From the NCBI GenBank assembly GCA_964017045.1, contig OZ024811.1, positions 15,581,312 through 15,645,311 on the forward strand: DNA of 64,000 nucleotides, read 5' to 3'. The notes beneath the pieces were generated by a model. That model was not told the DNA's origin, searched no databases, and saw only the letters and a program-made list of their open reading frames with translations. Shown one piece after another: positions 36,977 to 49,360 of this stretch (positions are counted from its first letter, which is position 1; every line of letters begins with the position of its first letter). A program made the translations under genes and the position numbers. Source of the DNA: Omphiscola glabra. Lineage: Eukaryota; Mollusca; Gastropoda; Lymnaeidae.

Positions 36977-36984
36977 TATAAAAG
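36977..36984 (+). promoter_or_regulatory. TATA box of gene B
   Basis: TATAAAAG lies 90 bp upstream of the gene B start codon. Gene C has the same octamer 87 bp upstream of its ATG. Confidence 0.65.
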
Positions 36985-37066
36985 GACTAAACATGTTTCG
37001 TATTTCGTTACCAACTTTTGCTTTCCAAGGAGTGTTTCGTAAATTGTTCAGAAGCCAAATACGAAA

Positions 37067-37415
37067 ATGAACAAGAAAGAAGGTAGGTTTTTGAAACTTA
37101 CTACAGACAGCTCATTATTATTTCATTGTATACCAAAGAGATTTGTGATAACTTTTGCGATATCCTAAATAAACTTATAAAAATATATTTTAAATCTAAA
37201 ACATGTACAGTGGCGTAGCGAGCTTAACTCGCGCCCGGGGCACAATACCTTTTTAGCGCCCCCAATACATTTTTAGCGCCCCCCCCCATTCGAAAACCAT
37301 ACAATATTATGGTAAAATATACCATTTGGCGACCCTTTGTGAGTAGCGCCCGGGGCATGATGTCCCACCCCTTGCCTCCCTCACTACGCCACTGAACATG
37401 TAGCTTAAGAATAAG

Positions 37416-37455
<40 letters not shown>

Positions 37456-40400
37456 CAACTTAATTCAAACGTGTGGCGTATTCTTCGGAGAAAAATCTCC
37501 ACGCCTTTACAACACAATTATATGTAGGCTTTTTAAAAAAAAAAAAAAAATTTATCCTTCATTGAACGTGCTGGTCGTCAGACAGAGCAAGCGACTTCAC
37601 TGATGGCTGAATCTGTTTAAAAACACATAACCTCGCTGCTGACATTCATATGCTAAAAAAAAAAGTTACTTTCAGAAAATGCTATCCTGTAAAAGTATGC
37701 ACTGTAGAGAGCTTATCACACTAGTGGGCAGTGGGGGTGGCTGGGGCTTATCACACTGGTGGGCAGTGGGGGTGGCTGGGGCTTATCACACTAGTGTGCG
37801 CAGTGGGGTGGCTGGAGCTTATCATACTGGTGGGCAGTGGGGGAAGCTGGAGCTTATCACACTAGTGTGCGCAGTGGGGTGGCTGGAGCTTATCACACTG
37901 GTGGGCAGTGGGGGTAGCTGGAGCTTATCACACTAGTGTGCGCAGTGGGGTGGCTGGGGCTTATCACACTGGTGGGCAGTGGGGGTGGCTGGGGCTTATC
38001 ACACTAGTGTGCGCAGTGGGGTGGCTGGAGCTTATCACACTGGTGGGCAGTGGGGGTAGCTGGAGCTTATCACACTAGTGTGCGCAGTGGGGGTAGCTGG
38101 AGCTTATCACACTGGTGGGCAGTGGGGGTAGCTGGAGCTAATCACACTAGTGTGCGCAGTGGGGGTAGCTGGAGCTTATCACACTGGTGGCCAGTGGGGG
38201 TAGCTGGAGCTTATCACACTAGTGTGCGCAGTGGGGTGGCTGGAGCTTATGGTGCGCGGGGCGGCCCTTGATTCAAACGCCCCCCCCCCCCCAAAGTAAT
38301 AAAAACTAAAATGAATTGAGAATACTCATACAAGCAATCGATATAATGTGTATAAAAAGGACGTAAAATGCCGCCCCAAAGTAAGCGCCACCCGGCGCCC
38401 GATGCCCCATGCCATTCTCTTCTTACGCCTGTGTTATTTAGGCTCGTCAAATTAATTGCTAACGTTACCCCAAATCTTGAGGTGGGGAGGGGGGGAGTGG
38501 CTAACCTAGAGTTAGTGCCACCCGGGTCGGTCAAGATTTTTGCCCCCCCACCCCTAAAAAAAAAACAACAACCTGAAGATGGCAAAAAATGCCGCCCCTG
38601 TATATAAAGAAAAAATTCTCCCCCGTGCTACACATCCTACGGTTGGGGGGGGGGGGGGAGAGGGTAATCCAAGCAAACTTCTATTTCCTAGGTAAGTGAA
38701 AGAAGGTGTCTGGTGTAACGGTAACGAAGGTAGGTAACAGCACCTGACAAGTAATCGGCAGAAGCGGCACTGAGCACGAAACTCTTGGCCGGTAACAGCA
38801 CCAGGCGTGGCCGCTCATGGAGAGCTGGACTGGCGCATCGGATTTCACTGGGTCCACCCCAAATCGTGACGGGTGGGGGCATTGACGTGGTTAGATTTAG
38901 TGCTCTCTAGTGCCCTCTGAGGAGGGCAAAGATTTTTGCCGCCCCCATTTACGAAATAGAACTCTGGTGTTTTCCGAAAATGTTACCCCCTCGATGTAAA
39001 GCAAAAAAAAAAAAACTTGCCAACCGGAGGTGGATCGCCTCTCCATTTACCACCCACCCTTGCAACGCCACTGCACTTACCGATCTTTGAGCAGAGAAAG
39101 GGCGTGCTTCATTGCCCTCTAAACCCCATCCATGCCCTTTGCGTGACATTGTGAAGATTTTTTTTTAAAAACCAAACAAATAAGAAAAGGGAATCGTGGT
39201 CTCGGGTAAGTAATGATAAGCAGTACACGCCCTTTCTACACTAACTGGAACTATTCAAACAGGGTCAAGGACGATAGAAAATGTTGATGAATTTAGTGGA
39301 TAAATGTGACCAGGCTTTCTGCGTATAGGGCGTACGTTGTTTTATGGCAGCGAAGTGGTGTGTTCGTTTGCACCGTAACGCAGTGTACATATGGATAGCA
39401 ATATCTTTACATCCCATTACTCCACTGTTGCAATGAAACGTATATGTATTATTACTGATGTTTCAAGAAAAAATCCTATGTTTTTTTTATTACCTCTGAT
39501 GTTTCAAATAGACGTGTTGTTTATTACCTCTGGTGTTTCAACAAAAAACGGTGCTGTTTATTACCTGTTGTGTTTCAACAAAATCCTATGTTGTTTATTA
39601 CCTCTGGTGTTTCAACTAAACATATGTTGTTTTTTGTCCACAGCCCAGACCAAAGCTCCCCCTAAAGGTGATGATAAGAAGCCAGCAGCTGCACCACAAG
39701 AAAAGGGTCAGTACCTTTTTTGTGTGTGTACATTGCGGTTTCACGGGCGGAGCTGCTACTATGATGACAATGGGTTCAGTCATGGGCGGAGCTGCTACTA
39801 TGATAATGGGTTCAGTCATGGGCGGAGCTGCTACTATGATGACAATGGGTTCAGTCATGGGCGGAGCTGCTACTATGATGACAATGGTTTCAGTCATGGG
39901 CGGAGCTGCTACTATGATGACAATGGGTTCAGTCATGGGCGGAGCTGCTACTATGATGACAATGGGTTCAGTCATGGGCAGATCTTGGATTTATCTTTTT
40001 TTTTTTTAAATGAGGGGGGTAGATTAATATCTATTAAAGATTTTACTACAATGTAGGGGAGAGTGAGTTAATGATAGCTAATCCGGGGACATTCTGAGCG
40101 TCGTGGGACAAGGGACGAAACTCGACGGGAACACGTGCCTAGTGCAGTTGTAGTCCGCATCTTAATATCCCAGCGCGCCGCCAGCCTGGTGCAATGACCG
40201 GTTTGGGGGGGGGGGGGGGGGTTGCAGAAGACGGGGACGTTTAATTTATATAACTTAACTAGGGCTTGACCGGGTGCAGTTGTTTTGTTTTTTTTTACAC
40301 CGGGTCCAGCTATTTTGAGAAAAACCCGGCGGATCCAAGTGTTAAAAGAGTTTAAGTTCTAATTTTTTTCTAAAATATGCAACGAAATCTGCTGCCCCGT

Positions 40401-41407
40401 GTCGTACGGAGATCGCATCGCCTTCGTCAACCGTCGTGTCAAGAAATAACTAACGGATCCCGGAATAGAGATGACGTTGTACAAAAAAATCCGTTGAGAG
40501 CGAAGATACTGTCGTTTATTTTACAGCAAAGCCTTAAGAAACAGCAGTCTCAATGCAACGAAAATAGCAACCTATTTACCGGAGTTCAGACATTACTCAT
40601 GATGTTCGCTCTGTGGTAGAAGTACACGAACAATATTAACACTGATTAATAGTCACCCCCCCCCCTGAAGAAAAATATATGCTTACCGGAGGTAATTGCA
40701 CGCTACTGGACCCTCTGTCGCTCACCCTAAATCTATCATAAACAAAGGGAAGTGACTCCCAATAAGGGGACCACAGAAGCACATTAGCCTTACCGGAGTT
40801 CAGAGGTCACGCATGAAGCTCGCTGCGTGACATACTTTTTTTTCAATTAGTACTATATAAGATAAAACATGTGGATTTGAGGAGGGGGTGGCGGAGGTTT
40901 TGAAGAGGAAACAGGGCGCACCAGAAGCAAAATATATATAAGAGACACGGCCAAACATACGTTAGCGTAGACTTAGACGGCACACTTACTTGTTAGTCTA
41001 GTTCGGGGGTGGGAAAACTATTGCTCACGAACCCATTGTGGCTTGCGTCTCCGTTTTGAATGGCTATTTGAACATAATAAAAGAATTAAAAGAATTTTTT
41101 AAAATGAAAAAGTAAAAAAAAAAAGGAACCTATAATTTAAATCTTCGATTGCAGATGTCACTTCTGTATGGTGTTCTTTCTCTTTTCCGGCGAAATCCCA
41201 ATTTTCTGGGGGTAGACATGATCCAATGCCTGTTACCTCTCGAATCTGGATTGCACCTACAAAAGTGTGTCCGCCCCTGGTTTAGTTAGTAATCCAAAAC
41301 AAAAACAATAAGATCATAAAAACTTTCAATTTGTATATTTTTTTATTTAATTTCTTTTTTTTATTGTTGTTGTTGCAGGTGGCAAGCAACCAGCAAAGGG
41401 AAAGTAG
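37067..41407 (+). CDS. Lysine-rich microprotein gene B (35 residues, three exons)
   Basis: Exons 37067-37082 (ATG plus four codons, MNKKE), 39644-39706 and 41379-41407, with two phase-1 introns (GAAG|GTAGGT, TCCACAG|CC, AAGG|GTCAGT, TTGTTGCAG|GT). The product starts MNKKEAQTKAPPKG, continues DDKKPAAAPQEK and ends GGKQPAKGK. Ten of 35 residues are Lys, with no Cys, Trp, Tyr or Phe, so it should be disordered and strongly basic. Exon 1 is exactly 16 nt, as in C and D. Intron 1 holds a hAT-like MITE and a 71-bp repeat array; intron 2 begins with a 39-bp minisatellite. AATAAA is at 41788-41793. Function unknown. Confidence rests on the match of phases and residues with A and C. Confidence 0.75.
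37208..37394 (+). mobile_element. hAT-like MITE, CAGTGGCGTAG family, in intron 1 of gene B
   Basis: A 187-bp copy, nearly identical to the one at 17270, with a perfect 8-bp target duplication AACATGTA (37200-37207 and 37395-37402). Confidence 0.85.
37418..37452. repeat. (AT)n microsatellite
   Basis: An uninterrupted AT dinucleotide tract in intron 1 of gene B. Confidence 0.85.
37711..38250. repeat. 71-bp higher-order minisatellite
   Basis: Two related monomers alternate: one with CACACTAGTGTGCGCAGTGG, the other with CACACTGGTGGGCAGTGGGG, each followed by GGCTGGAGCTTAT or GTAGCTGGAGCTTAT. The dimer is about 71 bp and repeats roughly seven times. The first monomer contains the perfect 12-bp palindrome CACACTAGTGTG. 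Confidence 0.85.
38500..39075. repeat. Cluster of decayed hAT-like MITE remnants
   Basis: TTAGTGCCACCCGGGTCGG at 38513 and TTTAGTGCTCTCTAGTGCCC at 38895 open two GATTTTTGCC-containing remnants. The second ends CAACGCCACTG near 39072. They resemble the 20.1-kb remnant. Confidence 0.4.
39742..39980. repeat. 39-bp minisatellite, 6 copies, in intron 2 of gene B
   Basis: The unit CATGGGCGGAGCTGCTACTA plus TGATGACAATGGGTTCAGT starts 36 bp after the exon 2 donor. One unit lacks three bases (36 bp). The 3n period leaves frames open on both strands. Intron retention of gene B would read straight through it. Confidence 0.9.
39981..41378. other. Rest of intron 2 of gene B
   Basis: A CACCCTAAATCTATC stretch near 40725 is a short trace of the CCTAACCTGAA repeat family. 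GGGGGTGGGAAAACTATTGC near 41002 resembles an old hAT-like terminus. No further exon recognised. Confidence 0.4.
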
Positions 41408-42238
41408 ATTGACGTCATTTCCGCCAGTTTCTAAATCTGTCCATATTTTATTCAAGCTTATGACGATGTTGTCTCTCATCACTCATCATGGCTGACGATG
41501 TTGACCCTCACTACTCATCATGGCTGATGGTGTTTTCTTATAATATGTAACAATGTTGCAATTTTTTATACTCTCTATTAAATTAATATTATAGTTCAAA
41601 TTTGCTTTGTTATTTTTAAATTCTTTCTTATATTCACTTCGCTTTTGTTCATGGCTGGTAAAATCTTCGGACGGCCAATTGACCCAGTTCACTTCCACTT
41701 ATCGATCTGAAAGTTGGCACATAGACTCACGGCTGACGACAAAACATTCTAACAAATTGTCATATTTTATTAAGATAAAGTTTACAAAATAAATAATTTA
41801 TACCAAGGATTTTAACTGCATAAACCGGACTTCTGATATATATATATATATATATTACTTAATTACACTGTAAAACTTAGAAAACGAACGTATTATATAT
41901 TACATAAGGTAAATTATTAATAAACAAAATAAACATGTGTAATCATTTAAACTATCACTTTTCATCGCATCCCAGGTGAGTGTCAGTGGGGAAACCCCAG
42001 GTTTCCAAACCCTGCTTTATGTGTTTTGGGGAATTAACCAAATTTACGTGAAAATGTTTTGCTTGGTAATGTACACCTTTCCACCTCTAGAAAAAAAAAC
42101 ATTCACTCAGACAAAAGTGTTTGCCATCATTTGCTTGTGGGTGGTTGAATGACACCAATAAATTGACATGAAAAATCCCTTAAACCTGTGTTAGCGCCAT
42201 AGCATTATAACTTCGTTAAAAAAAACTAAACTGCTTAG
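41408..42238. other. 3' flank of gene B
   Basis: A small duplication of CTCATCATGGCTGA lies at 41480-41530 and an (AT)n tract at about 41838-41856. No exon. Confidence 0.4.
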
Positions 42239-42432
42239 CAGAGGCGTAGCTAGTGTTTGGCGCCCGGGGACAAGATTCATTTTAAAGCGCCTCACTTTAT
42301 TTTTTCATCTCTCAAAACCCATTATTTTCATCAATAAAATTATATCAAAGCACATTTTGGCGCCCCTAGCTAGTCCGGCGCCCGAGGACATCTGCCAACA
42401 ACCCCCCCCCCTTTTTTCAAGTTACGCACCTG
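42239..42432 (+). mobile_element. hAT-like MITE, CAGAGGCGTAGCTAG variant
   Basis: CAGAGGCGTAGCTAGTGTTT...AGTTACGCACCTG, with flanks CTGCTTAG and CTGCTTTA (7 of 8). The interior carries GGCGCCCGGGGACAAG words related to the other copies. Confidence 0.7.
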
Positions 42433-44631
42433 CTGCTTTACTGCTTAGGCATTTAGACTTACAATATGTGACCATAGACATATATATCTCTATGTCTATG
42501 TATGTGACAGCTGTTCCGTCCACAAAACAGTAAATACATGCACTTGTGATTTCATGGTGAGTTGAACCAAAAACCCGTACCTCATCTATCCCTCCAGTGC
42601 CCATTTGATTTACATAAAATGGAGAACATTAGTACATATATTTTAAAAAAACCAGAAATCTTAAAAATTATACTTTTAACTTTAATACCCCCCCCCCCCC
42701 CCTCAGGCTATAATATGTGTGAGTCACCACCGTGAATGGTTTCTGGATCCGACACGAACATGTAGGCTTACAGTAACCTACACACATTGTTATCAGAGAC
42801 ATGATTTTTTTCCTTCTTTCTGACCTTAAAAAATAATGTGACCAGCCTTTGTCACGAGTCTCAAGTAATGAAAAGTGCGATTTTTCTGAGGAGGGCAAGA
42901 GGTTTTACTATGTCATAAACCTTACATGTCATTGATACTATACAGGTTTATTAAGAAAAGAGAGACCATGCAATTAGGCAACATACATGTCATTGAAGAA
43001 AATCATGTTTTTTTGTGTGGAGTATAAAAATCAACACACCATGGTAACGGTCATTTCGTAATACTCCTGTAGTGAAAGTAGTCATTGAAAACTGCATTCT
43101 CTCTTTTTTTAAATCCAACAATATTACATATTTAAAATAGCAATACTTTTGTTTCTTCTTTAAATCAAGTGAATTGCCAATACAGCTAATACAAGAAATA
43201 ACACAAAACACCAATGGTTGAGAGTCAAATCAGTTTATTTCTCATGTCACACTAACCTAATATGTGACTCCCCAAAGAAACAAAACAAAAGCAACAGCAT
43301 GGAATTAACACATCAACTATTTGTCTGTGGGCTTCTGGACACCAGTGGCTGGAATAAAAGTAAAGTAAATACTATTAGCTTAAGTTCATCAATTTTTTTA
43401 AATTTTCTTATTTTAATTTAATATTTAAAGTTGGACAGAAGAATAAAAAAAGTCATCAAATTTTAGGTCCAGCTAATTTATTTTAAAAAAGAACGATTTT
43501 TGTGAATTTATTTAAATTTAAATTTAGTAAATATTGAATAATGAAAGCACTGGTAAAAACCTGGTTCACAATAACTGGATTTAATTAGCTATTAGTTCAT
43601 TGGGACATTCATTCATGTGGAGTTAAAATCAATAAAATTACCACAATTAGTTTTTCTTTTTAAACACCTTTGAATTGGTTTTTAGCAATATGTTCAAGTT
43701 GTTGTTTTACTGATTCTAAAATATAATTTTTCTAAATATCCAGTCTTAACAAAGTGGAAAAAGATGATAGTTAAAATTAAAGACATCTGCAAAGCTGAAT
43801 CTGTTCTAACTTGACATCACCTGCAAATTTCAATTTTTCAATGAAAATTTAAAAAAAATTGTAATGAACTGGAATTTGAACAAGATACAAACAAAAGATG
43901 GCCAGGAAATTCATCTGTTTTTACAATCAATTAAGTACCAAAATTACATTCCTCAAAAAAATGTATTCCTTAATTATTATGGTACAGGTACAAGAAATTG
44001 GTTTGATATTTTTAAAAAAATGGCGTGAGTTTCGAGAATGTATATTTAAAATATGTAGCACTTTGACGCAAAGTTTTGAAAACCACTGCCTGTTCATTGT
44101 CAGTTCAAATGATGGCATTGAAGGTAATAAATTAAATACAATTTTTAACATACCGGTATTCAATTAGTCTGCTTAGATGGTTTAATATTTTATCTGATAA
44201 ATTATTTTTGTTTTAATATTCTTTTGTATTATTGTTATGTTTTTTTAAAATTTATGACAATACCACCTCCACCCTATTTTTGTTATATACAGTATCTTTT
44301 TGTGTGACTATTTTATTTGAATTCCACATAACGTGGGAAGCTGCTTGACAGAGCCAAATGCTGTAGCGCCAGCACTGAAACTTCTATTCAACATTTTATA
44401 CAGACCTCTCCTAAAATAGATTGATAACCTGACAGTTCAAAATGGGTAATTAATAAAGCCAATGACAGGAAAGTTTTTTGAAATTTTGACATGTTCTTTA
44501 ATACTCTGTGGTTTTATTTTGCAATTGAAATTTTGTTATCTTATCCTGCACATGTGTATGAAAGTGAGATGTCTAAAATATTTTGAGATGAATAAAATAA
44601 AACAAAAAATGGTAGAAATGGAAGAGTGCTA
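42433..44631. other. Non-coding region between genes B and D
   Basis: AT-rich with a C run near 42690. Short frames here lack splice support. Confidence 0.4.
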
Positions 44632-47600
44632 TTAAATAAATTTCTGAACTGATTTGCCTTTCTTTTCGGCTCCATCGGGTGGTGTTTTCTTCTCATGAGT
44701 CCCTCCATGTCCACCACAACATCCTCCTTTCTGGGCACAACCTGAGGGGCAATCCAAATTTTAAGTGATATGAAGTGATAATTTATGCAAACCGGTTTGG
44801 AATAATGTCAGTTATGAAACTACTTATTGTGACACAAGAGTTTATATTTAATATTAAGAGTTGTAAAAAAAAATAATAATAAGCCACTACATTTTTTTGG
44901 AAGTATTCACTGAAGGGGCTATTTTAAAACAAACCATTAAAGAAAAGCAACATCACTGTGAAGTACATATTATAACAAAGTGTGTTGGTGATCTAAAAAA
45001 AAATTATTCTGTGAACAGACCTGAGCTAGCATGATCTTTTTTTAAAGAAGACAAAAGATTACAACTTTTTCAAACATATATTGAAAATTAATTACTTTTA
45101 CTTTTTAAAAAATATTTTATTTTAATTTTAGTATCATTCATATAGCCTCATTTAAGGAAATCAATCAATGGTAAAAATAATATCACTTTGATTTACTGTC
45201 TCTTTTAACCCTTAGTTAAATAAAACAGCTAAACAACTGGGCACTCTGGCAGAAAAAAATGACATGAAGGTGAATCAAATTAGCTGATTTATCTGCTAAA
45301 AAGGATTTGCTGGAAAATAAGTGAAAACTCAAATTTTCCTTTCACCACTTTCCAAACTAAAAGGCAAAAAGGCAGAGGTTGAGTGTTTTGTTGAACATTT
45401 CCTTAATTAAGTTTTAAGCCTAAGCCTATCTCCCCCACCTCCAATTGCTCCTAACACTATTCCCCCACTCCCCATCCCCCCAAATTACCATCCAGTGCCA
45501 GCATTTGAAAAAAAAAGGTATCCACTATTATACTATTGTTACTATGTACCAAATTATTAATAGTTTGATGGAAATGAAATAGGAAGCTTTCGTTAATTTT
45601 AATTATTTTGTCATAAGATTTTTTGCATATTATTTGTTGTTTTCTTAAAAAAGTAGAATAGAATTAGCGATTTTATTTTTTTTAATTTAAAAGGCAAATT
45701 TAAGTTTAGGTACTTTGACACAAAATTTAAATATGGTCCGATTGCCATGAATGATACATCATTTTAAAGGGCTAGCTATAAGCTTTATAACAACACCAAT
45801 TTCATCTTTCTATCTTTTATAGAACTGGAGTTATTATTTTTTTTGTCGAATTTTTTATGCCCCTTATATAAGCTATATATTTGACCCAAAAAACTTGTGA
45901 CCCACTTTTGAATTTTTTCACTTTTTGACCCATAACTTTTTTAATTTCAAAGATAATGGAACCAAATTTTCAGTAGATATTCTCAATACAATATACAACA
46001 CAATGAACAACAAACGTTTGACATTATATCATAAATATTTATTTTGAAAAATGTTTTTGCAGAGAAATTGAAAAAAAATTATGTAAAAAAAATATTTTTT
46101 TTGTAAAATTATTATTTTTTACGTGAAAAAAAAAATGCAGGTCTATTACATTTTAAAGTAGCATCAAATCAAATTTATATTTTAATTATAGTCATTTTAT
46201 GTTCTGTAGGGAATTTGAAAATACCTGAAAAGAAAAATAATTAAAATGTTAAATTAATTTTTTTTAAATCAAAGGTCCATACAATTAACTAATTACATGA
46301 AATAAATCAGTGCTACTACTTTATTGATGGGACTCTGAAAAGAAATATAGAAATGTTATTAATAAATTATTCAAATATAACACCCTGAAAATAATAATAT
46401 TAATATCATTTGCCAGTATGAAATGAAGAATTTAAAATATTATGACTTAAAAAGAAAAAAACGGGGTACAAATATTATTTTTTTAAATGTACCGGTATTC
46501 TTTTATTCCAAATGAAAAAGTTAGAGGTTCATAAACTTAAAGTAATGATACCCAAGAAATATTAAATCAATGCTGTGTTAATTATAACATTGATTACATC
46601 TTGAGTCCCTGGAGTTGCCTGGTGCTCATTTACCTGTGGAAGGAAACAATCATTGTGTGTTACAATAGTTGTAGCATCAATATTGTTGGAAGGCAACAGG
46701 TTCTTGTTCTTGTTAACAGGCACTACAACTGGCTGCAACAAAAGATTTGGCTTCTATTCCAATTAGTTTCAATTCATTTCTAAAAAATAGAAAGCTTTTT
46801 TATATAATCTTGACACATATACTACAGACATGTTTACTCTTACAATTTTGGCGTACAATGAATGATTTTGAGATGTATACATTTATACCCGGTATACTGT
46901 ATGTTTATTTTTTACTATTAATTAAGATAATGTATTGAACGATTTTGTGATGGTGTTATGCGATTTTAAGAGTTTGAGGGTAAACAGGTCTGCATATAAT
47001 TTCATATATATGTATTGCAACCTTGTAAGAAACATAGTTGCTATCCTCTTGTTGGAAGGCCTCATCAAGAGCAGAAATGGCCACTTTCATGCCCTCTGTC
47101 TTGTACGGTATGCTACTATACAGATAGATAGCATAGCCATTCTTTTCACAAATGCGGCTGCATCCTGGGCAAAGTTTGCCAGATACAGGTTATAATCCTC
47201 ATTGTCACTGAAATTTCTAGAAATTACAAAGTCGAACTGAAAAGAAAAAAACAAAATAAAATTAACAAATTTGAAGACCATTTTTATTTATTAATTATTA
47301 ACTAGTCCTAGTCTTTTTAACTATAACTCTGTCTATATATAGTTTATAGTATAATTATAATTTATAATATATTTCAATTTTATAATAATTTATATTACAT
47401 TTCAATTAGCCTATACTTATACTATATTTATAACAATTTATATGATTGTTTATTTTGTTAATTTATTTACAAATTCAATAACATTAACAATCCTAGTAAT
47501 AAAATTAAAATAATAAACAATAAATGAATATAATAATATTAATTAAACGTAGAATAAATGACAAACCTACAAAAAAAAGTATTTTTATTATTAACTAATT

Positions 47601-48741
47601 AATACTAGTACTATTACTAGTATAATTACTATTACTTAGTCTAATTCTTAGTAGTATTACTATTACTAATACTAATATTAAGTATTTATTAATATTAGTA
47701 GCATTAGTATTACCTTAGTCTTAGTTAGTGTCCATAGTGAATTGAAGTCTGAAGAACTAATTTTATGAAATTAATTTTAATTCACAAATGACAGTAAATT
47801 AAATGCTTATGAAATTTTAGATTTACATTTGAATAGATACTTCAAATTTTGCTTTGATTTGATACAATTAACTGTTTAAAGTATTGAATAATACTAATAA
47901 CAAATACAGGTATTTCCGAAATATTCATTATATAGTGTCCGTCACTATCGATAACTGCACCGCCATCCCGAGGCGGGAAAATGGGCAAAAAGAGAATTTG
48001 GAGTTTTGGTCACCAATTTAGGGGATTTTTAGCGGTTACTTGAGCGCAGCCTCGTTAATTATAATAAGCTATAAAAATCAATTAATATATTCGAATATGG
48101 TACAGTATGTTCTTTTAGTGGTATCGTTTCTACAAAAAAAGTATTTAAGCTTTTATTCACCTACCGGTCGCTTTTTGTCAACAGCGTAGTGTAGCAGTAT
48201 AAAACTGTAATTAAACTTATAGTGTCGTGTGCAGAAACCAATCAGCGCAATAATGGTGACGTAAAACACAGCTTTTTTATGCAAATTTTGATGCTCGAAT
48301 TTATTAACCGATGTCAACAAAAGCATTCTTCAAAAAGTAGGTCAAAGGCTTATGCCTCATTTTGAGACATGCGCAGAACCATGCGCCGGCATGTATTGTT
48401 CTCCCATTAAGTTGAAATGACTCAACACCATTCTTTCATTGGCTTCTAATCTATGTAGAACATTTTCCACTAGGCCTACTCTGAGACTGTTTTTTTTTTT
48501 AAACTAACACATAATTTACATTATTATATTGATATTATGCGTAAATAAATTACAGCAAATAATTTCTAAGTAAAAAATCACACCCTACTCATAATAATAA
48601 TTAGTTAGTGATATTTTCAAATAAACTGACAACTATCAAAATCAAGTCATTTTTCAAGTACGGAAGCACATAAATGAATCTCATAAAATAACTGAGGTAA
48701 AAAAAAAATAACTACAGAACATTACCTTCTCTTCCTGACAT
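44632..48741 (-). CDS. Microprotein gene D, Cys/Gly/Lys-rich (41 residues, at least two exons)
   Basis: The first exon complement(48726..48741) is ATG plus four codons (MSGRE) and a phase-1 donor G|GTAATG. It is 16 nt long, as in genes B and C. The last exon complement(44632..44741) follows a CCCCTCAG acceptor and opens only in phase 1 (GCAQKGGCCGGHGGTHEKK). It ends PPDGAEKKGKSVQKFI before TAA. The CCGGHGG core offers three Cys and two His in a short span and could bind metal; genes A-C lack Cys. The intron of about 4 kb contains the exons of another, damaged gene, so the join is inferred. A middle exon may have been missed. TATA-like CTATATTTAG lies at 48791-48800. Confidence 0.55.
46192..47236 (-). 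pseudogene. Frameshifted or decayed gene inside the intron of gene D
   Basis: Three splice-bounded segments in consistent phase 0: complement(47022..47236), complement(46634..46732) and complement(46192..46224). Acceptors are strong (CTTTTCAG, TTTTGTTGCAG, TTTTCTTTTCAG). The first starts FDFVISRNFSDNEDYNLYLA in one frame and ends NGYAIYLYSSIPYKTEG...SNYVSYK in another. It is 215 nt long, one short of a multiple of three, with the shift near an AAAA run at about 47140. The second encodes VVVPVNKNKNLLPSNNIDAT and more, and the third VFSNSLQNIK then a stop. No start exon was found, so it is 5'-truncated or incomplete. Family not recognised. A one-base assembly error in a live gene is the alternative. 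Confidence 0.6.
47300..48725. other. Rest of the gene D intron, AT-rich
   Basis: A stretch rich in TACTATTA words runs from about 47580 to 47720. No exon of gene D or of the nested gene was recognised here. Confidence 0.4.
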
Positions 48742-49100
48742 AATGTGGTAGGTTGAAATAATGTGATAGAGTGAGTGGCCTAACGTTTAACTAAATATAG
48801 CTTAAAGCCTAAAATACGAATCGATCGTTGAAGACAGCAGCTGTTAACAGTTTTCTTTGAACCAGGTCATCATCGTCTGCTATTTGTAATCGACTACACG
48901 AAGTATCAAGAAATCGGGATTCGAGATAATCGCGAATATTGTCTTGCAATATTGTAGAAAGGATCGTAATAAAATTAATAATTATTACCCCTGTGAATTC
49001 TCAATCATGCTTAAATTAATTAAAGAAACTAACTGGGAAAGACTTGATTTTAAACACATCTCACTTATACTTCATACGTTAATTTAGGGATATTGAGTCT

Positions 49101-49360
49101 AATGGTACCCGGGTGCGAATGGCGGCGCTGCGTGTCTGGGTCATATCTCTATGTCTATGGTCTGGGTCCATTTTGACTAATGCCAATGCTATTCGGATGT
49201 CATTTGTGGTAGTTTCTTTTAGTCTTAGTTAAACTGAAGAATTAAGTTTACAAACTTAATTATCTTTCATTTGATACCTCAATTTGTCTTACAAGCCCAA
49301 CAATAATATTTTAAATAGTTTTTTAATCCCAACCTCTCACTTCTGGTACCCGGGTACCAA
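49101..49360 (+). repeat. Dispersed repeat with TGGTACCCGGGT ends, copy 1
   Basis: TGGTACCCGGGTGCGAATGG on the left and CTGGTACCCGGGTACCAATA on the right form a short inverted repeat. The interior ATTTGTGGTAGTTTCTTTTA...ATCTTTCATTTGATACCTCA recurs at 60.15 kb (+) and, inverted, at 55.7 kb. Confidence 0.6.

Noticed and set aside
39391..40056. 221-codon frame including gene B exon 2 and the 39-bp array
   Set aside because: It reads through a good acceptor and donor; the spliced three-exon model matches genes A and C better.
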